In this document: one piece after another, positions 35,922-44,602 of the stretch | How the letters are laid out: each line of letters begins with the position of its first letter | How positions within the stretch are numbered: position 1 is the stretch's first letter | Program-made: the position numbers and the translations under genes | The notes under the pieces: model-generated | The model's database searches: none | Seen by the model: only the letters and a program-made list of their open reading frames with translations | What the model was told of the DNA's origin: nothing | Origin: Selenobaculum gibii | Lineage (GTDB): Bacteria > Bacillota > Negativicutes > ICN-92133 | Reading direction: 5' to 3' | Length of the DNA stretch: 64,000 nt | Assembly (NCBI RefSeq): GCF_030273445.1 | Contig: NZ_CP120678.1 | Span: 783,501-847,500, forward strand

Positions 35922-36290
35922 ATGTCTTTTTTATTAACACTATTTGCATTGTTCGGAAAAGGTTTAAGCTTACTTGTTGCTTATGTTGCTAATAATACAT
36001 TTCCATTACCATTGACTGAAAAAGAAGAACAAGAGGAGTTAGAACGGTTAAGGCAAGGAGATGAAAGTGCAAAGAATGTTCTGATTGAGCGTAATCTTCG
36101 CTTGGTAGCGCATATCGTTAAGAAATTTGATAATACAGGGGAAGATTCAGATGATTTGATTTCAATTGGTACAATTGGCCTAATTAAAGCAATTAACACA
36201 TTTGACTTAAATAAAAAAATTCGTTTAGCTACCTATGCTGCGCGGTGTATAGAAAATGCTATTCTCACACAGCGGATAAAAACAATTTAA
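35922..36290 (+). pseudogene. sigK: N-terminal part of pro-sigma-K, interrupted
   Basis: Sigma-K directs late mother-cell transcription in sporulation. The start shows the membrane-bound pro-sequence ([19 protein letters not shown]), then region 1/2 residues [35 protein letters not shown] and [11 protein letters not shown]. After Asn112 the sequence changes to [10 protein letters not shown] and stops; regions 3 and 4 are absent from the window. The break is where skin elements split sigK in other spore-formers, so this is probably a reversibly interrupted gene rather than a dead one. GGAGGGG is seven bases before ATG 35922. Confidence 0.88.
36245..36275 (+). other. Putative left attachment site in sigK
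   Basis: Homology to sigma-K ends at codon 112 (36255-36257), within GAAAATG at 36252-36258. In B. subtilis the skin crossover falls at the equivalent codons with a short AATGA-type overlap. The exact crossover cannot be fixed without the right end. Confidence 0.6.
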
Positions 36291-36361
36291 ATAATACTAG
36301 TCAGATTATTTTTCATGAAAAATGGCACCCGTTTATACGTCTTAGTAGCCATACGCATATA

Positions 36362-36871
36362 ATGACCTGCCATTGCCCTGGCGGCATTAAGTATGCGCCA
36401 TTATATATTCACAGCTTCCAATTATTGCAACCACGCAAATTACTTGAAGCGGAAAGGTTCAATATTCAATATACCAGCCCGTCTGAAATTGACACAGTAG
36501 CAGACAAGCTGCGTTATTACCGACATAAAAAAGCGCTGCGGCAAAAAGATGTAGCTGAAAAAACTGGAATTCACCTTGCTACTTATTGCGCTTATGAACA
36601 GGAAGATAGAAAAATTCCTTATCCTTTGGACAAGCTAAGTAAAATTGCTGAACTTTTTGACGTTGAAATCACAGACCTGCTTGATCATTATAATCTATTT
36701 TTATACAACGGACAAGCTCAGCAAATACGAGCGTTGCGTCAAAGCTTAGGCCTAAGCAAGAAAGAATTTGGTAAGCTATATGGATTTCACGCACACACGG
36801 TTAATCAGTGGGAAAATGATAATATTCAAATTTTAAAAACTACCTGGGTGAAATTGTTTGGTGACGAATAA
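36362..36871 (+). CDS. Double helix-turn-helix regulator
   Basis: The product has two XRE-type helix-turn-helix units: about residues 42-105 (DKLRYYRHKKALRQKDVAEK, then YEQEDRKIPYPLDKLSKIAE) and about 118-165 (IRALRQSLGLSKKEFGKLYG, then VNQWEN). The first ATG with a plausible N-terminus is 36362; the frame is open further up to the sigK remnant, and no ribosome site is clear, so the start is uncertain. As first gene inside the element, it may control it. Confidence 0.65.
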   Translation: MTCHCPGGIKYAPLYIHSFQLLQPRKLLEAERFNIQYTSPSEIDTVADKLRYYRHKKALRQKDVAEKTGIHLATYCAYEQEDRKIPYPLDKLSKIAELFDVEITDLLDHYNLFLYNGQAQQIRALRQSLGLSKKEFGKLYGFHAHTVNQWENDNIQILKTTWVKLFGDE

Positions 36872-37046
36872 AAATAGTAGCTAGTTGTGCTTTTCTTGAA
36901 ATGTCCTATAAAAACGCGCACATACTAAAAAGTCTTGAAGATAAAAAATGCGGGATTTTACTGCACGTGATTTTGCGAATTATTCGAGGTGGAATTTTCA
37001 AAAATCCGCCCAGATTGATAGGCAGTTATGAGAACTGGTAGATTCA

Positions 37047-37865
37047 TTAAAAATCATCTGGATCTAAACCGTACCAATTACCATCAGTTTGAGGCAACTG
37101 TCTTTGTCGAACTCCCTGTGCAAATCGATAGCGCATTTCATAAAAGTCATTTCTCAAATTCAAGTTATCTTCTTCAATCCACTCATCAATAGTTTTTTCC
37201 CAATCTTGTAACCATTTAATGTGTAATGCCTGCTCAATTTCTAAAAAAGCATCAAGATATAGTTTGACATTTAATAAGCAAGGTTTACATCCATAAACAT
37301 AACCATATTTTCCATCTACATATTCTGCTAAACCAACAAGCGAGTTTGGAATATTTTCATCAGACAATATATCTTTTTTGCAACAAACACACTTTAAAGG
37401 TTGGTAGTTTTGTTCAGACACGTTCATATAATATTTATGAGGATACAAGCCAAAACTTTGCAAAATTTTAGTGTTCATTGATTGCATTATCTGTGATATA
37501 TCTTGAGGGCCAAAAATCAAATATTTGTATTGAGAATTACCACATATTCCGTCTAATCTCTTTTGTAGTCCAGTTGTTATTCCCGTAGAATAGAACCCTA
37601 TAAAACCAGTTACATTAAATTGTAATAACCTGTCACTGATATTTTGTTCATCATCTTGTCCTACATGTTTACCTGATTTTAAATAATGCTTACAACTAAC
37701 CAAGTATCTGGAATCATCACGTTCAACTAAATAATCCTGCCCGCCATCAGTACCATATGCAGGTAAACTGTATGGGACAAAACCAATCTGGCGTAAAACA
37801 TGGACAGAAAATTTTTCCCATTCTTCATCGTCCATATTATGAAAAAAAGTAATAAATCTATTCAT
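37047..37865 (-). CDS. Mrr-like restriction endonuclease with zinc-finger C-terminus
   Basis: Residues 10-100 match the Mrr/restriction-like nuclease fold: DDEEWEKFSVHVLRQIGF, then GTDGGQDYLVERDDSRYLVS ending in CKHYLKS, which supplies the D and the QxD/CK residues of a PD-(D/E)xK site. After about residue 165 a zinc-ribbon-like part follows (CVCCKKDI ... CKPCLL). Modified-DNA or foreign-DNA cleavage is the likely role. No methyltransferase is next to it. GGGGTGAAGAG precedes the ATG. Confidence 0.75.
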   Translation of the reverse strand: MNRFITFFHNMDDEEWEKFSVHVLRQIGFVPYSLPAYGTDGGQDYLVERDDSRYLVSCKHYLKSGKHVGQDDEQNISDRLLQFNVTGFIGFYSTGITTGLQKRLDGICGNSQYKYLIFGPQDISQIMQSMNTKILQSFGLYPHKYYMNVSEQNYQPLKCVCCKKDILSDENIPNSLVGLAEYVDGKYGYVYGCKPCLLNVKLYLDAFLEIEQALHIKWLQDWEKTIDEWIEEDNLNLRNDFYEMRYRFAQGVRQRQLPQTDGNWYGLDPDDF

Positions 37866-38130
37866 CTCTTCACCCCTTCACCACACATAACTTTCTTATA
37901 TTTTTTGTTTTGTAGACTTACTTAAATATAGTTATTATATCACTAATCCATTACTAACGACAATCTTATAGCTTATTTTCAGTACCTTGTTACAAGCTTA
38001 CGGTTTGTACATATGATGAAGAAGGTCTTGGCATTCGTTAAGAGAGTAAAGTTTAATGATATGCTGATGGGGAAGTTATGTTTGTTGTAACATAAAGTTG
38101 GAAAACGCATTTTATCGTTTGACTGATTGA

Positions 38131-38400
38131 AGCCTACGGAAAGGTATACAAAAGATTATGGATATTTATAAAGGCAGTGGAAAGGAACCACAGATAGAAA
38201 TATCAGATAACGCTTTTAAGATTGTCCTGCCGAATCTCAATGCTCAGACTAAGAAACAGCCAAGCGGAAAAACTAATGCAGATGGCAAGGAAACAAGGTA
38301 TGGTCACACGGAAGAAGGTTGAAAAGCTGTTAGGTATCGGACAGAGAACAAGTCGACGCCTATAAAAGCGATGAAAAATAGGCAGATTACTCAGCAATAA
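38131..38400 (+). pseudogene. Fragment of an AlbA/RecG-like ATP-binding regulator
   Basis: Frame 1 reads GIQKIMDIYKGSGKEPQIEI and DNAFKIVLPNLN, a pattern from the C-terminal region of the divergent-AAA (AlbA_2) DNA-binding family. It then stops at 38320, while the next frame reads VTRKKVEKLLGIGQRTSRRL, the expected winged helix, and stops too. So the gene is frameshifted and lacks its N-terminal part. It supports gene decay in the element. The other bases of 37866-38819 contain no intact gene. Confidence 0.7.
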
Positions 38401-38464
38401 AAAGGAAAAAATATATATTACAGCTTTCTAAATAAATATATTTAAAAAATTATAACTATGGGAC

Positions 38465-38496
38465 AAGACGAGGACTTCATGTCCTTGTCTTTTTTG
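38465..38496 (+). terminator. Terminator after the AlbA-like pseudogene
   Basis: AAGACGAGGAC pairs with GTCCTTGTCTT (one wobble), then TTTTT. Confidence 0.85.
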
Positions 38497-38701
38497 TGAA
38501 ATTTATTTGGCTAAACAATGTATAATTTACATTTGAAAATTTCCTTATAAAGCCTATTAAGATAATTTCTGCTATAATGAAGGAAAAGTCAAAGCGTTGC
38601 GCGAAAAAACTTTGTTTAACACTGTATAATAAATTTTTATTCCATTTGAGCAAAAGTAGTTAATTACTCCCCAAAAAAGGTTGTCGGCGCGGCGGATATC
38701 T

Positions 38702-38741
38702 GATCCTTAAGTAATACATCTAAATATATTACTTAAGGATC
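38702..38741. repeat. 15-bp perfect inverted repeat before the 1084-aa gene
   Basis: Arms 38702-38716 and 38727-38741 with a ten-base spacer, 79 bases upstream of the next start codon. It may be an operator or a leader hairpin; there is no T-run after it. TATAAT boxes lie upstream at about 38573 and 38625. Confidence 0.65.
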
Positions 38742-38819
38742 AAATCATATTTTAATTGAGAACTTACAAAGGCAATAAGTAATATGAGGTAAAAGTCTTG
38801 ATGAATAGGAGAAAGTAAA

Positions 38820-41800
38820 ATGGGCAGACAAACGGAAGCTTTTAAGAAAATGCATCCTGAACAATTTTCAGATTCAAAGATTATTCAAAAAGGTAAATTG
38901 GATCGTGATTTTTTAGATTTTTATTTTGAAACATTAACTAGTAAAAGTTTAGATAAGGCTTTTGAGGATTTTTGTAGGCATATTGCCGAGGTTGAAATCT
39001 GTCCTAATTTATTACCACAAACTGGGCCTACTGGCGGTGGTGACAGTAAAGTTGATAGTGAAACATATCCAGTGGCAGAGGCAATTTCTGCGCTCTGGTA
39101 TTATGGTAATGGAAACAAAGCTGCAACAGAGCGTTGGGCATTTGCAATTAGTGCTAAGAAGGATTGGAAGCCAAAAGTCAAATCTGATGTTGCAAAAATT
39201 GCAAAAGTCAATCAGAATGAAAACCGTGGCTATGCAAAAGTTTTCTTCATGTCTAATCAGTATATTTCAGATAAAAAGAGAGCCGATACGGAGGATGAGT
39301 TACGTAAGCTCTATAATCTGGATGTTCGCATAATTGATCGTACATGGCTACTTGATAAGGCACTTAAAAATACAAACAATGTTGAAATAACAATAAAGAG
39401 CTTTGGCCTTTCCAACAATTTTTCTAATGAAATACAAGTTGGAGAGCGAGATTACAGACGTAAGCAAGAGTATGATCAAATCGAAAATAAGTTGGCAAAT
39501 GATAATTTAAAATCATCGGAGATGGTTGTACTTTCTCAAAGAAGTATAGTTTTAGCAAGAGAACTTGAGTTTTCAAAACAACAGGTATTAGGGCTGATTG
39601 AACGTAATAATAGAATAGCTAAAGAATATGGTACTATCATAAACATTGCTGATGCTGTTTATGATGCTGCTTGGACTGTCTACTGGTGGTATTGTGATGC
39701 GGAAATCTATTATGACTATTATAAAGAATATGAGAAAATTGTACTCAAAGAGAATAATGTGAATTTGTTCAAGAATCTTGTTACACTTTGGATAAATCTA
39801 CATTCTCTATCCCTTGAAAATAAAGATATTCCTTTAGATGATCACATAATACATCTGAAGGAAAAATATAATCAATTTATTAGTGACCCTTCAAAGCCCA
39901 ATACCGCGATTGAAGCTAAAGCAGCGTACCAACTAGCGCGGTTCTTCCTTGGTGACACACCTAATGACATAGTTGATGAGATGATTCAAATAGTGGATGA
40001 TAGTTTTGGTCATCTTGATTTAGATTTGTATCCATTAAGCCGGGCTGTTCAGGAATTTCCAGTCTTTGAAGAAGCGGAACGCTATAATGAGTTGTTTGAA
40101 CGTATAGTTACCATTATGAGTGAACAAAAGCAAAAATCAGAAGCCGCACTAATGCTGGCAAAGCGAGGTCACTCATTGAAAACAAAAAAACCATATGAAG
40201 CGTTGGCTTATTTTAGTCGTTCTCTTATGAGTTTGTATAATGAGAACAATAAAACCCATTTGATCACAGTTGTCATGGAAATGGGTGATATTTTTGAGAA
40301 AGTAGGGCTTCTCTGGGCGGCAAGAAATTTTTATTATTTTGATTTCTGCTTATGTTTGAATCAGTATATGAAATTTGGTGAAGTTCTTCCGGGACTGTTC
40401 ATGAGTGCGTACGCGTTAAAATACATAGAATTGAGACTTGGGCACATATTGTATGCTACAAGTTTTGATGCCTTGGCCAATATTTCAGAGCATTTATATC
40501 CGGAAAAAATAAAATCAAACGATGAAGCAGATAATTTTGATTATATTCTTGCTATTCAAATGCTTCGTACAAGTTATGAAGTGGAAAAATTTCTTGGACA
40601 ATTACCAGCTTATTTAGAGGGACAAGGATTAACTTTTTCCAGTGCTGCAATGAAATATGAACTGGGATATTATGATGAATCTATTTTGGATGATCTAAAT
40701 GGCAGTACAGAAGCATTTGATGATTTGATTGAAAAGTGGAAAGTACAGCCTGCTTTGGATCAGCTGAATTACCTTCCGTGGTTTGGAATAGAACCATCGT
40801 GTCAGATGCAAACCAATTTATTAGGTTGCTCCATTGAATTAAATACCAGTGGCTCCTATGAGCATGGTGAGGTTGAGATTGGCGCGACGATTCTTGCAAC
40901 GATAGAAAGTTTCTTCGGAACTGGCGTAGCCAATGACCTTATTTCTTTAACTGGAAAAATTAAAATAGAACTTTATTTTGATGCTGACAATAAATCTTTG
41001 ATTAAGGGCAAGATTCTTGATGAAAAGCCCAATGTTATTTCCGTGACATTCAAAGATTATGACTCAAAGAATATCATTAACGCGCAAAGTGATTTTTCTG
41101 ATTTTTTGATAGAATTAATTGGGATGGTTATAGCAATCATGTTTCCATTTGGATCTGAATTGAAAAAAATTAAAAAGATGATTAAAAACGATGCAGCATT
41201 TGATCGTTCACAAACTTTTTCAAATAGCGTATTTTATGGTATGGAAACGCTCGGGAAAAGAACTTTTTGTTTTGCGTCAATTATAAACGATTTTGAAGAA
41301 CTGCCAATGAAACGCACAAAAAAATCTGAAACTACAGATAGTAAACCTTTAGATGATATAATAGAGCCTATTGTTCCGGAGAGAGTGCATCACTGTAAAC
41401 CGCCAGAAGATGTTGATTTAAAAAATGTCAGTAATGCAGATATTACCACTTCTTCAATTGTAAATGTCCCATTATGGAATATTTGTGGTTGGCAAGGTGT
41501 ACTATTCATGGCAAGTCCATTGCACACTTTTCCTCCCGTTTTATCATTGGCATTTACAAAGACCACTTGCAAGAGTATTTTTGAAGATTGGATAAAAGAT
41601 CTTGGCCACAATGATAGCAAGAACAAAATTGGTATACGTATAATAAAAGGAATTGATAAGAAACACCCGTACTGGTATCGAGTAGTTATTTGTCAGTTGG
41701 GATTCTCACATAATAGCGCACAAAATGCGCAGATTATAGCAATGCCGGTAAGATTCCATACAATGGAGCCTAACAATGATGTTAATCTTAAAATGTTCGA

Positions 41801-42074
41801 GAGGGAATTGCAAATAGTAAAGAGCTTCTCAATTTGTCCTTCGTATTTTTCAGATGTCACAGCACAACCTACTGTTTTTGATAAGTTGATGATACATAAG
41901 AATCTAGATAGTATAATGATATGTGATGCCTGTGATGTGCTGGAAACAGATTGGATGACAGAGTGTGCTATCCTTCCAACTGATGATCCATTTATTCCTT
42001 TGGGTAAAGAACGCGCTCCTATATTAACAATGATTGAAAGGAAAAGGCGGAAGGAGCATGATGCTGATTTTTGA
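38820..42074 (+). CDS. Large nuclease/helical-repeat protein, probable defence factor
   Basis: The 1084-residue protein starts with a nuclease-like domain (about 1-200) with QTGPTGGGDSKVDSETYP and, 30 residues on, WAFAISAKKDW: D75 and the SAK at 111-113 fit a PD-(D/E)xK site. A long helical part with TPR-like periodicity (about 215-620) follows, then a C-terminal part of mixed type (about 640-1084) that I do not recognise. The nuclease-plus-repeat design is common in anti-phage effectors that sense an invader with the C-terminal half; this is inference. GGAGAAAG precedes the ATG. It is a single-gene unit. Confidence 0.65.
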   Translation: MGRQTEAFKKMHPEQFSDSKIIQKGKLDRDFLDFYFETLTSKSLDKAFEDFCRHIAEVEICPNLLPQTGPTGGGDSKVDSETYPVAEAISALWYYGNGNKAATERWAFAISAKKDWKPKVKSDVAKIAKVNQNENRGYAKVFFMSNQYISDKKRADTEDELRKLYNLDVRIIDRTWLLDKALKNTNNVEITIKSFGLSNNFSNEIQVGERDYRRKQEYDQIENKLANDNLKSSEMVVLSQRSIVLARELEFSKQQVLGLIERNNRIAKEYGTIINIADAVYDAAWTVYWWYCDAEIYYDYYKEYEKIVLKENNVNLFKNLVTLWINLHSLSLENKDIPLDDHIIHLKEKYNQFISDPSKPNTAIEAKAAYQLARFFLGDTPNDIVDEMIQIVDDSFGHLDLDLYPLSRAVQEFPVFEEAERYNELFERIVTIMSEQKQKSEAALMLAKRGHSLKTKKPYEALAYFSRSLMSLYNENNKTHLITVVMEMGDIFEKVGLLWAARNFYYFDFCLCLNQYMKFGEVLPGLFMSAYALKYIELRLGHILYATSFDALANISEHLYPEKIKSNDEADNFDYILAIQMLRTSYEVEKFLGQLPAYLEGQGLTFSSAAMKYELGYYDESILDDLNGSTEAFDDLIEKWKVQPALDQLNYLPWFGIEPSCQMQTNLLGCSIELNTSGSYEHGEVEIGATILATIESFFGTGVANDLISLTGKIKIELYFDADNKSLIKGKILDEKPNVISVTFKDYDSKNIINAQSDFSDFLIELIGMVIAIMFPFGSELKKIKKMIKNDAAFDRSQTFSNSVFYGMETLGKRTFCFASIINDFEELPMKRTKKSETTDSKPLDDIIEPIVPERVHHCKPPEDVDLKNVSNADITTSSIVNVPLWNICGWQGVLFMASPLHTFPPVLSLAFTKTTCKSIFEDWIKDLGHNDSKNKIGIRIIKGIDKKHPYWYRVVICQLGFSHNSAQNAQIIAMPVRFHTMEPNNDVNLKMFERELQIVKSFSICPSYFSDVTAQPTVFDKLMIHKNLDSIMICDACDVLETDWMTECAILPTDDPFIPLGKERAPILTMIERKRRKEHDADF

Positions 42075-42154
42075 AGAAAAAAATTGTCTGCATTTTTATA
42101 TTTCTATAATCACTTGGGAAAATTCATAACAACTTTTTCCATAAAGTATCAAAA

Positions 42155-42200
42155 AAATAAGTAAGTGAAGTCGTCTTTCGATTGCTTCGCTTACTTATTT
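42155..42200. terminator. Bidirectional terminator
   Basis: AAATAAGTAAGTGAAG pairs with CTTCGCTTACTTATTT; A-run before and T-run after. It ends the 1084-aa gene and the minus-strand 57-aa gene, whose stop codon touches it. Confidence 0.9.
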
Positions 42201-42374
42201 TTACTTGAAAGAATTTTGAATACTGGAAACCAATTGTATTTTCTGTTCTTTAGGGCAGGGGAGCTTTGTTATGTACTTCAAAACCGCTTCGGCATGAACC
42301 GTCGCAACTCTTTTTTGTAAATCGAGTAATCCTTCAGGGCTTTTTGGCGAGTAGACGATGACATTCAATTGCAT
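42201..42374 (-). CDS. 57-aa conserved-looking small protein
   Basis: A 57-codon frame with a perfect AAAGGAGGGG before the ATG. It begins MQLNVIVYSPKSPEGLLDLQ, continues VATVHAEAVLKYITKL with PCPKEQK, and ends in a helix. There is no membrane segment; the layout is a short strand followed by two helices. It follows the FtsK-type gene on the same strand after 118 bases, and a terminator comes right after. I think similar short genes occur in clostridial mobile elements but cannot name the family. Confidence 0.65.
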   Translation of the reverse strand: MQLNVIVYSPKSPEGLLDLQKRVATVHAEAVLKYITKLPCPKEQKIQLVSSIQNSFK

Positions 42375-42492
42375 CCCCTCCTTTCTGTGGATAATAAAAT
42401 TTATTCAAGGACTGTTCGTCTGTATTCGAGTTATAATATATAATTGCGTGTACGTGATAAACGATGTGATAGTTAGTAGTTTGTAACGGCTT

Positions 42493-43974
42493 TTATAGCT
42501 CACGATTACGCTTTTGAATAGCGGCAGCTACATCATCTACGGAAACACCAATTTTTGATAAAAAATCTATTGTTTCAAGTGAAATATCTTCAACACTCTC
42601 AGGAAGAATTGCTCTCGGGAGTTTTTCATACATATCGCCTGCTATTTCTAAATTATGTAACTTATTAAGAAACTCTTTAGCTCTTTTCCACCCAATGTGG
42701 AAGACTTCACAAATCATATTGTGAGAAATCGATTCACGCTCCAACGACCATATAACTATCTGAGCGAAAAGTTTATCATTAGCGTCCTTTTTAGTTATAA
42801 CAGACTTACTATTTAGATCATCTTTTTCAACTGAGTCTGACTGTTGAGAGTCCATTTCTGAAATAACAAACATATGTTCAAAGCTTTGATTCGGAAATGG
42901 TTTCATCTTAAGATATAAGAGTGACTCTTTAAGTTCATTAGGGGAAATGAATACTCCTTGCATACGTTGTATACTCTTATATTTTGATGATTTGAAATAC
43001 ATGTCCCCATTTCCTAATAAATGCTCAGCACCGCTTTCACCAATTATTGTTTCTGAAAAATTGCGCTTGGCACATGTAAACGCCATACGCGCAGTTATGT
43101 TTCCTAAGTCAATATTCATATTCTTTATTGTTGGATTTTGAGCAGCCAAAACCATATGGATTTTTGCATGTCTGCCCCGTTGTAATAGGCTAGAAATAGT
43201 CACGGTTAACAACTTTAACATTTTCTTATCACCTATTTGTGAAATAAGTGCCGGAAATTCGTCAATGACACAGACAATTCTTGGAAGCAGCATAAATTCA
43301 TCGTTGTTTCTGAATTCAAGATCAATTCGCCTTTCCATTTCTTTCTTTAATTTTATTAAAGCTTTTAACCCAGCTTCGGTATTCCTTATTACGGGACACG
43401 ATAGGTGAGGGATTCCATCAAATGGCATTAGATCGTTAGCTCCGACGTCGATAATTAGCAGGTTTAGTTTTGCAACTGATTTTCCTGTTATCAGACTTAG
43501 AATCAAGCATTTTAAAGCTACGCTTTTGCCTGAACCTGATGAGCCACCGATTAGCAAGTGATTCTCCGATGACAAATCTACAATTACTAGATTACTCGTG
43601 ATACTATAACCAGTTGCAAATGGGAGTCTCATCTTCATTTTTTTCTTGAATGCTGGATATGCCGGATTATTCAAGAGTTTCGGCAGGCTGTTGTATTTTA
43701 TTTTCAAATCCGAAGCGGCAATGAAGATGGTTAAATTATTTTTGAATGGTTGAAAAAGGGGAAGCTTCAATTTAAGTTGAACATCAGATGCACGAGCAAA
43801 TAATTGTGATTCTCGTGTAGCCCCTTTGAGTTTAACTTCAAAAATAACTCTGTCTTTTTGAAGGAGTCTATCTTTAATTTTGATATCGACTCCGTAATGT
43901 TCGAATTGTTTTACGATATCGTCACTCAAGTCGTCAGCCTTGACTTCAGAATAATAATTGTTATGTTTGTCCAT
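42493..43974 (-). CDS. FtsK/SpoIIIE-type DNA translocase
   Basis: A 493-residue protein with an N-terminal region of unknown fold and an FtsK/SpoIIIE ATPase: Walker A LLIGGSSGSGKS (about residues 140-151), Walker B IVCVIDEFPAL (about 229), and MVLAAQNPTIKN. The end (about 400-493) contains a winged-helix-like segment (ICEVFHIGWKRAKEFLNKL). No membrane helix is seen. In Tn916-like elements such proteins couple DNA to transfer or copying; together with the Rep-like gene at 59389 this suggests an ICE or plasmid origin. AAAGGAGA stands before the ATG. Confidence 0.85.
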   Translation of the reverse strand: MDKHNNYYSEVKADDLSDDIVKQFEHYGVDIKIKDRLLQKDRVIFEVKLKGATRESQLFARASDVQLKLKLPLFQPFKNNLTIFIAASDLKIKYNSLPKLLNNPAYPAFKKKMKMRLPFATGYSITSNLVIVDLSSENHLLIGGSSGSGKSVALKCLILSLITGKSVAKLNLLIIDVGANDLMPFDGIPHLSCPVIRNTEAGLKALIKLKKEMERRIDLEFRNNDEFMLLPRIVCVIDEFPALISQIGDKKMLKLLTVTISSLLQRGRHAKIHMVLAAQNPTIKNMNIDLGNITARMAFTCAKRNFSETIIGESGAEHLLGNGDMYFKSSKYKSIQRMQGVFISPNELKESLLYLKMKPFPNQSFEHMFVISEMDSQQSDSVEKDDLNSKSVITKKDANDKLFAQIVIWSLERESISHNMICEVFHIGWKRAKEFLNKLHNLEIAGDMYEKLPRAILPESVEDISLETIDFLSKIGVSVDDVAAAIQKRNREL

Positions 43975-44602
43975 GATAAAATGGTTCTCCTTTCAATGAT
44001 GGAAGTTATTTCACTGCTTCTTCTTTTGGGACTGCACCATACTCTAATTCGTATGAATATATGCAATCATATGCGCACATTTTGTTGATAGAAGAAGTAG
44101 TAGAAGAAGACAAAACAGCTTAGCTTTTTAAAATAATTTTCTCGACAGAAAATCATATTTGGAATAACTTTAGCCCTCCTTATTTAGTGCATCGAGCTTT
44201 AAAGGCTCGAGGTTGCGAGTTTTTTTTGCTCGCTTAACATTTCTTTGGTATATATACCAGTTAAGTTGTTATGCCAATCATCTTTTTAGTGTAAATATTG
44301 GTGTAGTTTGTATTATACAAACTATGCATTTATAGCAATTATTTGGGTGGCAGGTTGTTTTATTATAGGTAAAGTGAAACATAAAAGATGTAGACACTTT
44401 TTTATTACACCTATAATCCTGTCTATGAGCGCTTAACGATGCCAATTGACATATAAGCAAAATAAAACATATAATAACCATGGCATTCAACTTTTTGAAC
44501 TGGTCTGTTAAAGATAATTTATCATAGTCATATTTTAAAAGGCGTGACATTTTTGAAAAATGAAATTTTTTGTATTACATTAAAAATTAATTTAAGGAAA
44601 TT
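43975..44602. other. Noncoding stretch upstream of the FtsK-type gene
   Basis: I see no supported gene in these 630 bases. Hairpins include CTCGAGCC/GGCTCGAG around 44190-44212 and GCGAG/CTCGC at about 44214-44232 around a T8 run. Frames on both strands here lack ribosome sites. It probably holds the promoters of the divergent genes on either side. Confidence 0.5.

Noticed and set aside
36245-36361. N-terminal extension of the HTH gene into the sigK remnant
   Set aside because: The sequence overlaps the sigK end in another frame and lacks any ribosome site; ATG 36362 is a more cautious start.
44278-44550. 90-codon minus-strand frame with one hydrophobic stretch
   Set aside because: No ribosome site, no neighbour support, and the second half (HPNNCYKCIVCIIQ) is low-complexity-like.
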